From Pseudomonas sp. Irchel s3h17 (GTDB lineage: Bacteria > Pseudomonadota > Gammaproteobacteria > Pseudomonadales > Pseudomonadaceae): a stretch of DNA of 64,000 bases. This document shows, in pieces, positions 18,092 through 27,311 of this stretch. The notes under the pieces are model-generated. The model worked only from the letters and a program-made list of their open reading frames with translations, had not been told where the DNA came from and did not search any database. The stretch spans positions 1-64,000 of the forward strand of contig NZ_FYDL01000004.1 of assembly GCF_900187505.1 (NCBI RefSeq), given 5' to 3'. The translations under genes were made by a program, and so were the position numbers. Every line of letters starts with the position of its first letter. The first letter of the stretch is position 1.

Positions 18092-19408
18092 TTATGAGAG
18101 ACGTACCAATCCCAGCCTGTCGAACCACGCAATATTAAGCACGCGATTTAGATCCAGACGACTGTTATGCCACCAGCGGCAGGTGTTTGCTGCCACGTTC
18201 TGCGCCACTTGGTTACTCGCGCCAAGTGCTCGCAGCTCACGATATGTCGTCGTTCCGCGCTTCCATTGTTTAAGCTGGATAGCTCGCAATCGGTGTCGTA
18301 TCCATTCGTCCAGCGCACGCCAGACGGCTGGGGTTTGCGACAACCCGAAATAAGCTTTCCAACCCAAAATGTAAGGTCGCAGTTCATCGACAATCTGCTG
18401 CAAGCTGCGGCCACACGAGCGTCGGGTGTACCAGCGTATTCGCTGCTTGAACTGCTTCTGCGCTTTGTAGGATGCAGCGCGTTTGACATCGCCGCGGGCT
18501 GACCACAATTCGTAGCCCAGAAACTTGCGGCCAAACGCACTCGTCACTGCACTTTTGCTTTCGTTGACGCTCAAGTGCAACTTTTCATAAAGGCGTTTCA
18601 GCAAGACCATGACTCGCTCACCTGCCTTCTGGCTGCGAACATAAACGTTCGCGTCGTCGGCATAGCGCACAAAATAATGACCTCGACGCTCAAGCTCCCG
18701 ATCCACTTCATCCAGCAGCACATTCGCCAACAGCGGCGACAGCGGGCCGCCTTGCGGCGCCCCGTAGCGGCTTTTCTCGATCACGCCATTGATCAACGTT
18801 CCCGCATCCAGATACGCCCGAATCAGACGGATAACCGCCCGATCCGCAATCCGTTTACCTAAACGATCAATCAAAATATCGTGATCAACCCGGTCGAAGA
18901 ACTTCTCCAGATCAACATCCACCACCACTTTGCGTCCCGAGAACACGTAGCGCTGAGCCGCCAAGACAGCGCCCTGCGCACAGCGTCCCGGGCGGAAGCC
19001 GTAGCTGTGTTCACTGAAAGTAGGATCGAGTAACGGCTGCAAGACTTGCAGCAAGGCCTGTTGGATCAAACGGTCAGTGACCGTCGGAATACCCAACTCG
19101 CGTTCACCGCCGTCTGGCTTGGGAATGACTACCCGTCGTACCGGACAGGGCCGGTAGACGCCTGACATAAGCTGTTCACGAATCGCTGCCCACTGGGTCA
19201 GCAGGTGTTCGGCTGTCTGATCAATACCCAGACCGTCGACTCCCGATGCACCTTTGTTAGCCTTGACCCGCTTCCATGCCCGCTTCAGGTTTTCTCTCGC
19301 AAAGGCCCGCTCCAGCAGCCCTTGCCCTGCGTTGTCGGTTTCATTTTGCGGGCGATTGACCTCGTCGCTGATCGAGCTTCTCACGGTTTCACCGCTCGCA
19401 GTCTCCAT
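18092..19408 (-). CDS. ltrA: group II intron reverse transcriptase/maturase
   Basis: A 438-residue intron-encoded protein. The RT fingers begin LLERAFARENLKRAWKRVKANKGASGVDG. RT blocks include RRVVIPKPDGGERELGIPTVTDRLIQQAL, DVDLEKFFDRVDHD, GAPQGGPLSPLLANVLLDEVD and the catalytic FVRYADDANVYV. The maturase domain X follows (QRIRWYTRR, LRPYILGWKAYFGL). There is no HNH endonuclease after domain X, so retrohoming would use single-stranded targets or nicks. All RT catalytic Asp residues are present, so the protein looks functional. It aids splicing and mobility of the host intron. Confidence 0.95.
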   Translation of the reverse strand: METASGETVRSSISDEVNRPQNETDNAGQGLLERAFARENLKRAWKRVKANKGASGVDGLGIDQTAEHLLTQWAAIREQLMSGVYRPCPVRRVVIPKPDGGERELGIPTVTDRLIQQALLQVLQPLLDPTFSEHSYGFRPGRCAQGAVLAAQRYVFSGRKVVVDVDLEKFFDRVDHDILIDRLGKRIADRAVIRLIRAYLDAGTLINGVIEKSRYGAPQGGPLSPLLANVLLDEVDRELERRGHYFVRYADDANVYVRSQKAGERVMVLLKRLYEKLHLSVNESKSAVTSAFGRKFLGYELWSARGDVKRAASYKAQKQFKQRIRWYTRRSCGRSLQQIVDELRPYILGWKAYFGLSQTPAVWRALDEWIRHRLRAIQLKQWKRGTTTYRELRALGASNQVAQNVAANTCRWWHNSRLDLNRVLNIAWFDRLGLVRLS

Positions 19409-19847
19409 CCGCCCCGCGTTTGGCGGGCATCTGACTTCCGGTTTCTCGCATCAACATGGCCTATGACGCTTTCTCTCGTTCGGCCCTTCGTCAAAAAAAA
19501 AAGACTACTATGGCCTCTGCTGACTTCTCGCTCCAGCTAGCGCCGTCGCCCTTTCAGGCACAAAGCGAGATCTCCCCAGGTAAGAACGCAATCCTTCACC
19601 ACACAACCGCCGGATTTACGCTGCCTGACCCTTGACCACAAGAGCTTCGCGGTTTTGTGCCCGCTCGCCCTGATCGGCTTCGCCTTGTATCCGGTTCTTG
19701 TACATCGGCTCATGGCTTCGATTCACGCTTCCTCCCCACACTCGGTCGCCCTCATGCAGTTGCGCTTCACTTCGTTCGCTGTGGTCAGCTTACGACGGGA
19801 CTTTCACCCGCAAGATTGCGCCCATGCTGGGCGCACACAAAAAAAAA

Positions 19848-20302
19848 GGTTCTTCACGGATTACCGGGAAAAACGCTCTTTATCTTCATGAAAAAGAATT
19901 CGCTATCCCGGTAACCGTACGCCATCCGCTTGATGACCTTGATTCGATTATTGATGCCTTCCAACTGCCCCGTGTGCATCAGCCAGCGCACCCGGCTGAC
20001 GATGCCCCGCCAGTAACCCTTTAGTCGTTTGGCAAACTGGATCAGAGCCGGTATGTCGCTTTCATGAGCATGGCGCAGCCATTGCTTCCAGGCCGATCGC
20101 CAAGCCCAGGCAGCACTCGGTGTCCAGAGTGTTTTGAGCTCAGCCTTCATCAAATAGACCGTCATCAGCGATTGGTTGGCCGCCAACAAATCTTGCAAGT
20201 GAACCTGCTGTTCTGGCGTTTTCAGATTCTGTGGATTGCGCAGCAACAGCCATCGCGCCTGCTTGATAACCTTGCGAGCCGGCTTGTCATGACGCAACCG
20301 GT
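19848..20302 (-). pseudogene. ISL3-family transposase, C-terminal fragment
   Basis: The frame encodes the end of an ISL3-type DDE transposase: RHDKPARKVIKQARWLLLRNPQNL, then LKGYWRGIVSRVRWLMHTGQLEGINNRIK and the family-typical tail AYGYRDSEFFFMKIKSVFPGNP with its stop at 19854. The element end GGTTCTTCACGGATTACCGGG lies at 19848-19868. The N-terminal half is missing because an IS3 element joins at about 20302. The first residues of the open frame (MAMTAN, up to 20318) belong to the IS3 sequence. Inactive. Confidence 0.85.
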
Positions 20303-20919
20303 TAGCAGTCATAGCCATCCGTCATCGAACACCTGATGCCGTGCTTCGTGTGCAACTCCTGATACATTCCCGAGCAATACTGACTGCCTCTGTCCGAGTG
20401 ATGCACCAGCGGCTGCTCCGTTCGACGATGTTTCACCGCTCGGCGCAGCGCCTGCGCAACCGACTCGGTGTGCAGGCTTTCATGGACGTGATAGCCCACG
20501 ATCTTTCGCGAAAAGGCATCCGTCACCAGGCTCAGATAGGCCACGCCTTCCTGAGTGGGCAAATAGGTGATGTCAGCCACCCAGACTTGTTCCGGGCCGC
20601 TCGGAATAACTTGATCAGGACCGGGTTTGAGCAAGTTTGGATGACGCCGAAAGCGGTGATGGCTGTCGGTTGTCTTGTGATAGGCCCGCTTGCGGGCTAC
20701 CAATAAACGCCGTTCACGCAGAATCGAAAACAGGCGATCTCGACCCACTTGCAGCTCAAGCTGAGGTTGGCACTGCAGCAAGTAATACAGCTTTCGGGTG
20801 CCCAGGCGCGGCTGCCGCAGGCGCTTTTGCTGAACGAAATCGGCAACTTTCTGATCCAGAACCAGACGAGCTGCGTCGGCACGATTGCGTTTGTAGTAAG
20901 CCTGGCGGCTTATCCCCAT
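20302..20919 (-). pseudogene. IS3-family transposase OrfB, truncated
   Basis: The IS150-group OrfB reads ISRACQFMGISRQAYYKRNR from the frameshift onward, then VWVADITYLPT (first catalytic Asp) and LVHHSDRGSQYCSGMY (second Asp). It stops at MTDGYDC, where intact relatives continue YQNALAERVNGILK with the catalytic Glu. The triad is therefore incomplete and the protein inactive. In a normal element OrfB is made as an OrfAB fusion by -1 frameshifting; the reading frame upstream of Met at 20919 joins orfA at 20985-20991. Confidence 0.85.
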
Positions 20920-20942
20920 GAACTGGCAAGCCCTGCTGATGC

Positions 20943-21344
20943 TCAGGTTTTGGATTCGTTTTTGCGCGAGGACTTGCCGGGACGCTTTTTTACGACAGAG
21001 AGACCGTAGTCATTTTTCAAGACATCCACGACCGCCTCGAAAAACTGCGCTTTCTGATTGGACAGCGCCAACTGTTCTTCAAGCTCTTTGATGCGTTGCT
21101 CTGGCGTTAATGGTCGGTTTTTGTCGGGCATAGACCCCATCCTCGGCGAGCCAATGTATGTGCCTGGGCTCCAATCCTGCCGACCGTGCTTGCGTAACCA
21201 CGTCAGAACGGTCGTTTTGCCTTGAATCCCGTAGCGCTCCTGAGCCTCTTTATAACTCAGCTCGCCTTTTTCGACCTGATCGACGACCGACAATTTAAAG
21301 GTCAGCGTGTAGTCTCGCTGACTACGCCTTTTTGCTGATTCCAT
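20943..21344 (-). CDS. IS3-family OrfA (helix-turn-helix protein)
   Basis: A 133-residue OrfA: MESAKRRSQRDYTLTFKLSVVDQVEKGELSYKEAQERYGIQGKTTVL is the HTH_Tnp-type DNA-binding domain. LTPEQRIKELEEQLALSNQKAQFFEAVVDVL is the leucine-zipper region used for oligomerisation. OrfA binds the IS ends and regulates transposition. The length is complete, with GGAGGACGTA before the ATG as ribosome site. It can still be made although its partner orfB is broken. Confidence 0.9.
   Translation of the reverse strand: MESAKRRSQRDYTLTFKLSVVDQVEKGELSYKEAQERYGIQGKTTVLTWLRKHGRQDWSPGTYIGSPRMGSMPDKNRPLTPEQRIKELEEQLALSNQKAQFFEAVVDVLKNDYGLSVVKKRPGKSSRKNESKT
20985..20991 (-). promoter_or_regulatory. programmed -1 frameshift heptamer A AAA AAG
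   Basis: The minus strand reads GTA AAA AAG CGT near the end of orfA, in the phase required for simultaneous -1 slippage. After the slip the frame continues AAA GCG TCC CGG and leads without a stop into orfB (RIQNLSISRACQFMGIS). This is the standard way IS3 elements make the OrfAB transposase. The signal is intact although orfB is truncated downstream. Confidence 0.75.
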
Positions 21345-21403
21345 TACGTCCTCCTGAAAAAAAGATCAGAAGGTGTAAACCTTATTCAGGACGGGACAGA
21401 ACC

Positions 21404-21437
21404 AAAAAAAAGGGCGACCGAAGTCGCCCTTTTTTTA
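21404..21437 (-). terminator. rpsA intrinsic terminator
   Basis: A perfect 8-bp stem AGGGCGAC / GTCGCCCT (21411-21418 and 21423-21430) with a TTCG loop is followed on the minus strand by eight T. It begins 15 bases after the rpsA stop. A T-run on the other side makes it usable in both directions. The IS3 element has inserted just beyond it, so rpsA termination is preserved. Confidence 0.9.
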
Positions 21438-21451
21438 CAGAAAGTCAGAAC

Positions 21452-23146
21452 TTAGTTCTGTTTTTCCGCTTGTGCAGCACGCAGCAGGTCACCCAGGGTG
21501 GTGGCTACTGGAGCATCCGAAGCTACTGGCTTGTCGCGCAGGCTCTGGATGGCTTCTTTCTCGTCTTCAACGTCTTTCGACTTGATCGAGAGCTGGATTA
21601 CACGGCTCTTGCGATCAACGCTGATGATCTTGGCTTCTACTTCTTCGCCTTCTTTCAGAACGTTACGTGCATCTTCGATGCGGTCACGGCTGATTTCGGA
21701 GGCTTTCAGAGTCGCTTCGATATCGTCGGCCAGAGTGATGATGGCGCCTTTAGCGTCAACTTCTTTCACGATGCCCTTAACGATTGCGCCTTTGTCGTTC
21801 TCTTGAACGTACTCGGAGAACGGATCGCTTTCCAGCTGCTTGATGCCCAGGGAGATACGCTCGCGCTCTGGGTCAACCGACAGGATAACGGTGTCCAGCT
21901 CGTCGCCCTTCTTGAAACGACGTACGGCTTCTTCGCCCACTTCGTTCCAGGAGATATCGGACAGGTGAACCAGGCCGTCGATGCCGCCGTCCAGACCAAT
22001 GAAGATACCGAAATCGGTGATCGACTTGATGGTGCCGGAGATTTTATCGCCCTTGTTGAACTGGCCAGAGAAATCTTCCCACGGGTTAGATTTGCACTGC
22101 TTGATGCCCAGGGAGATACGACGACGCTCTTCGTCGATGTCCAGAACCATGACTTCCACTTCGTCGCCGACTTGTACGACTTTCGAAGGGTGGATGTTCT
22201 TGTTGGTCCAGTCCATTTCGGAAACGTGTACCAGGCCTTCAACGCCTTCTTCCAGCTCAGCGAAGCAGCCGTAGTCGGTCAGGTTGGTTACACGAGCGGT
22301 GACGCGAGTGCTTTCTGGGTAACGGGCTTTGATAGCAACCCATGGATCTTCGCCCAGTTGCTTGAGGCCCAGGGAAACACGATTGCGCTCGCGATCGTAC
22401 TTCAGAACCTTGACATCGATCTCGTCGCCAACGTTGACGATTTCGGAAGGATGCTTGATACGCTTCCAAGCCATGTCGGTAATGTGCAGCAGGCCATCGA
22501 CGCCACCCAGATCGACGAATGCGCCGTAATCGGTGAGGTTCTTGACGATACCTTTGACTTGTTGGCCTTCCTGCAGGGATTCCAGCAGAGCTTCACGCTC
22601 GGCGGAGTTCTCGGCTTCCAGGACACTGCGACGGGAAACGACAACGTTGTTGCGCTTCTGGTCCAGCTTGATGACCTTGAATTCCAGCTCTTTGCCTTCC
22701 AGGTGCGTGGTGTCGCGCACTGGACGAACGTCAACCAGAGAACCTGGCAGGAACGCACGGATGCCGTTAACGTCGACAGTGAAGCCGCCTTTAACCTTAC
22801 CGTTGATAACGCCCTTGACCACTTCTTCGGCTGCGAAGGCTGCTTCCAGAACAATCCAGCATTCAGCGCGCTTGGCTTTTTCACGGGACAGCTTGGTTTC
22901 ACCAAAGCCGTCTTCAACCGAGTCCAGAGCAACGTGAACTTCGTCACCGACGTTGATGTTCAGTTCGCCAGCGTCGTTGTAGAACTGCTCAAGCGGGATG
23001 AGTGCTTCAGACTTCAGGCCAGCGTGAACGGTTACCCAGCGAGCTTGGTAATCGATATCAACGATAACACCGGTGATGATGGAGCCTGCCTGAAGGTTCA
23101 GGGTTTTTAGGCTTTCTTCAAAGAGTTCCGCAAAGCTTTCGCTCAT
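21452..23146 (-). CDS. rpsA: 30S ribosomal protein S1
   Basis: A 564-residue S1 with six OB-fold S1 repeats, for example [77 protein letters not shown] and [29 protein letters not shown]. It binds mRNA leaders and helps the 30S subunit initiate. The start [14 protein letters not shown] is preceded by AGGAA; an in-frame extension of 15 codons is noncoding in appearance. It is encoded after cmk, as in all pseudomonads. Confidence 0.98.
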   Translation of the reverse strand: MSESFAELFEESLKTLNLQAGSIITGVIVDIDYQARWVTVHAGLKSEALIPLEQFYNDAGELNINVGDEVHVALDSVEDGFGETKLSREKAKRAECWIVLEAAFAAEEVVKGVINGKVKGGFTVDVNGIRAFLPGSLVDVRPVRDTTHLEGKELEFKVIKLDQKRNNVVVSRRSVLEAENSAEREALLESLQEGQQVKGIVKNLTDYGAFVDLGGVDGLLHITDMAWKRIKHPSEIVNVGDEIDVKVLKYDRERNRVSLGLKQLGEDPWVAIKARYPESTRVTARVTNLTDYGCFAELEEGVEGLVHVSEMDWTNKNIHPSKVVQVGDEVEVMVLDIDEERRRISLGIKQCKSNPWEDFSGQFNKGDKISGTIKSITDFGIFIGLDGGIDGLVHLSDISWNEVGEEAVRRFKKGDELDTVILSVDPERERISLGIKQLESDPFSEYVQENDKGAIVKGIVKEVDAKGAIITLADDIEATLKASEISRDRIEDARNVLKEGEEVEAKIISVDRKSRVIQLSIKSKDVEDEKEAIQSLRDKPVASDAPVATTLGDLLRAAQAEKQN

Positions 23147-23265
23147 TTTAATTCCTGTCGATAAGGGCGAAGAATACGCCCATCTCCACACCCCAGACGG
23201 TGTGGGTTAGTTTCATTTAGAAGAAGCACCGCAGGACTATGACTGGTCCCCTACGGCCTTCTTGG
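23147..23265 (-). other. cmk-rpsA intergenic leader
   Basis: A 119-base gap that should contain the 5' leader of rpsA. It holds a hairpin with the stem CCACACC/GGTGTGG (about 23186-23206) some 40 bases before the start codon. The rpsA leader is autoregulated by S1 in gamma-proteobacteria through folded hairpins; this hairpin may take part, but that is inference. Confidence 0.35.
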
Positions 23266-23955
23266 TCACCCGGCGATATCGCGAAGGGCGATTTCGCTCA
23301 TGATGCGTTCCAGCACCTGATCGATGGACAACTCCGTGGAATCCAGCTGAATCGCGTCGACTGCCGGCTTGAGCGGGGCTACCGCTCGCTGGGTGTCGCG
23401 CTCATCGCGCACACGGATCTCATCTAGCAGACTCGACAGACTAACACCCTCGACTTTGCCCTTCAACTGCAAATATCGACGACGCGCTCGTTCCTCGGCG
23501 CTGGCGGTCAGAAAAATCTTCAACGGCGCATCGGGAAACACCACCGTGCCCATGTCCCGACCGTCGGCTACCAGGCCCGGCGCTTCCTGAAAAGCGCGCT
23601 GACGCTGCAGCAGCGCCTCGCGGACCGCGGGCAGCGCGGCAACCTGGGAGGCACCGGCACCGGCGGTTTCGGTACGGATGGCGTCGCTGACTTCATCGCC
23701 TTCCAGAATGATTCGCTGCAACTGACCGTCCGTCGCCGCGATGAACTGCACATCCAGATGAGCGGCCAGTTTCTTGAGCAACTCTTCATTGGTCAGGTCG
23801 ACACCATGATTACGCGCCGCGAACGCCAGCAAACGGTACAGCGCACCGGAATCCAGCAGATTCCAGTTCAGGCGCCTGGCCAGCATCCCGGCGATGGTGC
23901 CCTTGCCTGAACCGCTAGGTCCGTCGATGGTGATGACAGGAGCAATATTGATCAC
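23266..23955 (-). CDS. cmk: cytidylate kinase
   Basis: Phosphorylates CMP and dCMP to the diphosphates. It has 229 residues with the P-loop GPSGSGKGT at 12-20, [35 protein letters not shown] and the RYLQLKGK / [13 protein letters not shown] lid and substrate segments. The start is the GTG at 23955 ([12 protein letters not shown]), which overlaps the stop of the upstream tyrA-aroA gene as GTGA; the frame is open further only because it lies inside that gene. Confidence 0.96.
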   Translation of the reverse strand: MINIAPVITIDGPSGSGKGTIAGMLARRLNWNLLDSGALYRLLAFAARNHGVDLTNEELLKKLAAHLDVQFIAATDGQLQRIILEGDEVSDAIRTETAGAGASQVAALPAVREALLQRQRAFQEAPGLVADGRDMGTVVFPDAPLKIFLTASAEERARRRYLQLKGKVEGVSLSSLLDEIRVRDERDTQRAVAPLKPAVDAIQLDSTELSIDQVLERIMSEIALRDIAG

Positions 23956-26195
23956 GACTGAGCCTCTTGGGCAACGCGGATTCCAACCTGCGCACACAGC
24001 GCCAGGAAGTTCGGGAAGGACGTCGCGACGTTGGCGCAGTCATGGATGCGAATCGGCGCATTGGCGCGCAAGGACGCAACACTGAACGCCATGGCAATCC
24101 GGTGATCGCCGTGGCCATGCACTTCGCCGCCGCCGATCTGGCCGCCATCGATGATGATGCCATCCGGCGTGGGCTCGCACTTGACGCCCAGTGCCAACAG
24201 GCCATCCGCCATCACCTGGATACGATCCGACTCCTTGACCCGCAACTCTTCAGCACCACGCAGAATGGTCCGGCCCTCAGCGCAGGCCGCCGCAACGAAC
24301 AGTACCGGGAACTCGTCGATCGCCAGTGGCACCAGCGCCTCCGGAATCTCGATACCTTTGAGTCTAGCCGCTCGCACGCGCAGGTCGGCTACAGGTTCGC
24401 CACCGACTTCACGCTGGTTTTCCAGGGTAATGTCTGCCCCCATCAGGCGCAGGATATCAATCACGCCGGTACGGGTCGGGTTGATGCCGACATGCTCCAG
24501 CACCAGTTCCGAACCCTCGGCAATCGAGGCCGCCACCAGGAAGAAGGCGGACGAGGAGATATCACCCGGCACTTCGATGTGAGTCGCGGTCAGCTTGTTG
24601 CCGGACTCGACCGAAGCGGTTGCCCCGTCAACGCTGACCGGATAACCGAAGCCGCGCAGCATGCGCTCGGTATGGTCGCGGGTCGGCGCCGGCTCGGTCA
24701 CCGTGGTCTTGCCATCGGCATACAGCCCCGCCAGCAACAGGCAGGACTTCACCTGGGCACTGGCCATCGGCATGGTGTAGGTCAGCCCCTTGAGCTTGTG
24801 GCCACCGCGAATGATCATCGGCGGACGACCTTCAGCAGCGGTTTCGATCACGGCGCCCATTTCACGCAGCGGGTTGGCGACGCGATTCATCGGACGCTTG
24901 GACAACGATGCGTCACCGGTCAGGGTGCTGTCGAAGCTCTGCGCAGCCAACAGGCCAGACAGCAGACGCATCGAGGTGCCGGAGTTACCCAGGTAGATCG
25001 GACCAGGCGCCGGTTTCAGGCCATGCAGGCCGACCCCGTGAATGGTCACACGGCCATGGTGCGGGCCTTCGATCACCACACCCATGTCGCGGAAAGCCTG
25101 CAAGGTTGCCAGGGCGTCTTCGCCCTCGAGAAAACCTTCGACTTCGGTCACGCCTTCAGCCAGGGAGCCGAGCATGATCGAACGGTGGGAAATCGATTTA
25201 TCGCCCGGTACACGAATCCGCCCAGTCAGGCGGCCACCAGGTTGTGCCAGGAAAATCAGGTCGTTGGAATTCATAGCGTCCACATAGGCCCGACGGGCCA
25301 GGATTTTACTGAAATGCTCGCGGGCAACCCGGGCGCGAGTGAATACGCCCAGCAATTGATGCCCATCCCCTGCATCGACCGCGTCGCGCAAGGCGTCGAG
25401 ATCGCTGCGAAATGTATCGAGTGTACGCAGGACAGCCTCGCGGTTAGCGAGGAAGATGTCGTGCCACATGACCGGGTCGCTACCGGCGATTCTTGTGAAA
25501 TCGCGGAAACCGCCCGCTGCGTAACGGAAGATCTCAAGATTTTCATTGCGCTTGGCCAACGAGTCGACCAGGCCGAACGCAAGCAGATGCGGCAGATGGC
25601 TGGTCGCCGCCAGCACTTCGTCATGACGCTCGACCTGCATGTGCTCGACATCGGCGCCCAGTTCGCGCCACAGCCGGTCGACCACCGCCAGGGCCGCCGG
25701 ATCGGTCTGCTCCAGTGGCGTGAGAATGACTTTGTGTCGACGGAACAGCTGGGCATTGGAGGCTTCTACCCCGCTCTGCTCGGACCCGGCAATCGGATGC
25801 CCGGGAACGAAGCGTGCCGGCATGCCGCCAAACGCCTCGGTCGCGGCGCGTACCACATTGCCCTTGGCGCTGCCGACGTCCGTCAGGATCGCCCCGCCCA
25901 GCTCCATGCTCGCCAGCAACGCCAGCAGTTTTTCCATGGCCAGGATCGGTACCGCCAACTGAATCACATCGGCGCCGACACAGGCAGCAGCGAGATCGTC
26001 TTCACAACGATCCACCACCCCCAGCTCGACCGCCAGCTTTCGCGATTGCGGATCAAGATCGACCCCCACCACTTCACGGCACAGCCCGCTTTCACGCAGG
26101 CCCTTGGCAAAGGATCCACCAATCAAGCCGAGACCGACCACCACCAGGCGACCGATCACAGGTACAGCAGGTTGCACGGCAATCACATCAACCAC
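23952..26195 (-). CDS. bifunctional prephenate dehydrogenase / EPSP synthase
   Basis: A 747-residue fusion. Residues ~1-305 are a TyrA-type cyclohexadienyl dehydrogenase: [18 protein letters not shown] dinucleotide fold, [17 protein letters not shown] and [18 protein letters not shown]. Residues ~310-747 are Aro[56 protein letters not shown] and [10 protein letters not shown]. It thus catalyses 5-enolpyruvylshikimate-3-phosphate formation in the common aromatic pathway and the oxidative step of tyrosine synthesis. The tyrA-aroA fusion is characteristic of pseudomonads. It overlaps the hisC gene upstream by 8 bases and cmk downstream by 4, so all three are one transcription unit. Confidence 0.95.
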   Translation of the reverse strand: MVDVIAVQPAVPVIGRLVVVGLGLIGGSFAKGLRESGLCREVVGVDLDPQSRKLAVELGVVDRCEDDLAAACVGADVIQLAVPILAMEKLLALLASMELGGAILTDVGSAKGNVVRAATEAFGGMPARFVPGHPIAGSEQSGVEASNAQLFRRHKVILTPLEQTDPAALAVVDRLWRELGADVEHMQVERHDEVLAATSHLPHLLAFGLVDSLAKRNENLEIFRYAAGGFRDFTRIAGSDPVMWHDIFLANREAVLRTLDTFRSDLDALRDAVDAGDGHQLLGVFTRARVAREHFSKILARRAYVDAMNSNDLIFLAQPGGRLTGRIRVPGDKSISHRSIMLGSLAEGVTEVEGFLEGEDALATLQAFRDMGVVIEGPHHGRVTIHGVGLHGLKPAPGPIYLGNSGTSMRLLSGLLAAQSFDSTLTGDASLSKRPMNRVANPLREMGAVIETAAEGRPPMIIRGGHKLKGLTYTMPMASAQVKSCLLLAGLYADGKTTVTEPAPTRDHTERMLRGFGYPVSVDGATASVESGNKLTATHIEVPGDISSSAFFLVAASIAEGSELVLEHVGINPTRTGVIDILRLMGADITLENQREVGGEPVADLRVRAARLKGIEIPEALVPLAIDEFPVLFVAAACAEGRTILRGAEELRVKESDRIQVMADGLLALGVKCEPTPDGIIIDGGQIGGGEVHGHGDHRIAMAFSVASLRANAPIRIHDCANVATSFPNFLALCAQVGIRVAQEAQS

Positions 26196-27300
26196 GAGCC
26201 AGGACCTTGCTCAGCGCCTCGAGGAAGCGCTTGTTTTCCGCAGGCAGGCCAATGGTGATGCGCAAGTGATTCGGCATCCCGTAGTTGGCCACCGGGCGCA
26301 CGATCACACCCTCACGCAGCAACCCCTGGAAGATCGGCGCAGCGACCTGCCCCAGGTCCACGCAAATGAAGTTGCCCCGGGAAGGAATCCAGCCCAGGCC
26401 CAATTCACGGAAACCCGCTTCAAGCTGCTGCATGCCGGATTCGTTCAGGCGACGGCTTTCGGCCAGGTACTCTTCGTCTTTCAATGCCGCACAGGCCGCG
26501 GCCAGTGCCAGGCTGTTCACGTTGAATGGCTGACGAACGCGGTTCAATACATCGGCAACCACCGCAGTCGACAAGCCGTAACCCACGCGCAACGCCGCCA
26601 GGCCGTAGGCCTTGGAGAAGGTGCGGGACACCAGCAGGTTCGGGTAGGCCGCGAGGAAGTCCAGGCCATCGGGCAGATCACTGCCTTCGGCGTACTCGAT
26701 GTAGGCCTCGTCCAGCACCACCAGCACACGCTCAGGCACGTCCTGCAGGAACTCGCCCAGCGCCTCGGCACTGAACCAGGTTCCGGTCGGGTTGTTCGGG
26801 TTGGCGATAAACACCACGCGGGTGTTGCTGTCGATAGCCTCCAGCATGGCCGGCAGGTCATGCCCCCAGTCCCTGGCCGGAATCACTCGCGCACCAGCGC
26901 CCACCGCCTGGGTAACGATCGGATAGACCGCGAATGCATGCTCACTGAACACCGCATTGAGGCCCGGCGCCAGGTAGGCACGCGCGACCAGCTCCAGAAT
27001 GTCGTTGGAGCCATTGCCCAGCGTCACCTGATTGAGCTCGACCCGGCACTGCTCAGCCAGCAGGGTTTTGAGGGCAAAGCCGTTGCCGTCCGGATAACGG
27101 GTCAGCTCGGCCAGCTCGTCGCGAATTGCCGCCAGCGCCTTGGGACTGGCGCCCAGCGGGTTTTCGTTGCTTGCCAGCTTGACGATGCCAGCCGGATCGA
27201 TACCCAGCTCACGGGCCAGTTCGTCCACGGGCTTGCCCGGAACGTAAGGCGAAAGTTGTTGCACGCCCGGCTGTGCCAGAGCGAGGAAGTCGCCACTCAT
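26188..27300 (-). CDS. hisC: histidinol-phosphate / aromatic aminotransferase
   Basis: A 370-residue class I PLP aminotransferase. It has YVPGKPVDELARELG near the N-terminus, KLASNENPLGAS, ANPNNPTGTW, DEAYIEY, and the PLP lysine in SRTFSKAYGLAALRVGYG. Pseudomonads have two hisC copies; this one (hisC2 in P. aeruginosa) lies between pheA and tyrA-aroA, which suggests a main role in transaminating prephenate, phenylpyruvate or hydroxyphenylpyruvate. The product can act on histidinol phosphate as well, so the exact physiological role is uncertain. Confidence 0.93.
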   Translation of the reverse strand: MSGDFLALAQPGVQQLSPYVPGKPVDELARELGIDPAGIVKLASNENPLGASPKALAAIRDELAELTRYPDGNGFALKTLLAEQCRVELNQVTLGNGSNDILELVARAYLAPGLNAVFSEHAFAVYPIVTQAVGAGARVIPARDWGHDLPAMLEAIDSNTRVVFIANPNNPTGTWFSAEALGEFLQDVPERVLVVLDEAYIEYAEGSDLPDGLDFLAAYPNLLVSRTFSKAYGLAALRVGYGLSTAVVADVLNRVRQPFNVNSLALAAACAALKDEEYLAESRRLNESGMQQLEAGFRELGLGWIPSRGNFICVDLGQVAAPIFQGLLREGVIVRPVANYGMPNHLRITIGLPAENKRFLEALSKVLARG

Positions 27301-27311
27301 TGTTAACGCCC

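Larger units (their letters stand above)
18004..19836 (-). mobile_element. group II intron, apparently complete
   Basis: On the minus strand the element starts GTGCGCCCAGCATGGGCG at 19836, a typical group II 5' end, and continues with the GCGGGTGAAAGTCCCGTCG hairpin region. It ends CCCCTATGCCGAT at 18004 after a domain V/VI structure. About 428 bases of domains I-IV precede the reverse transcriptase frame and 88 bases follow it. The total is about 1833 bp. The 5' exon is a T-rich stretch that directly adjoins the end of an ISL3 remnant. Boundaries are inferred from conserved ends, not from an empty site. Confidence 0.82.
20302..21398 (-). mobile_element. IS3-family element, truncated at one end
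   Basis: The element starts at TGTCCCGTCCTGAATAAGG (minus strand, from 21398), just past the rpsA terminator, and carries orfA, a programmed-frameshift heptamer and most of orfB. Its other end is lost: orfB breaks off at MTDGYDC where the ISL3 remnant begins, so the last ~70 codons and the right terminal repeat are absent. It is therefore not autonomous. Its intact left end lies only 6 bases beyond the A-run of the rpsA terminator hairpin. Confidence 0.85.

Noticed and set aside
18092..19408. Retron or diversity-generating reverse transcriptase
   Set aside because: Maturase domain X, a domain V RNA and a group II 5' end identify it as a group II intron protein.
21332..23110. 592-codon open frame on the plus strand opposite rpsA
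   Set aside because: It mirrors the codon bias of rpsA on the other strand and has no recognisable protein pattern; rpsA itself is unmistakable.
23967..26258. 763-codon open frame on the plus strand opposite tyrA-aroA
   Set aside because: Antisense shadow of a high-GC gene; composition rich in R, Q, H and G, with no domain.
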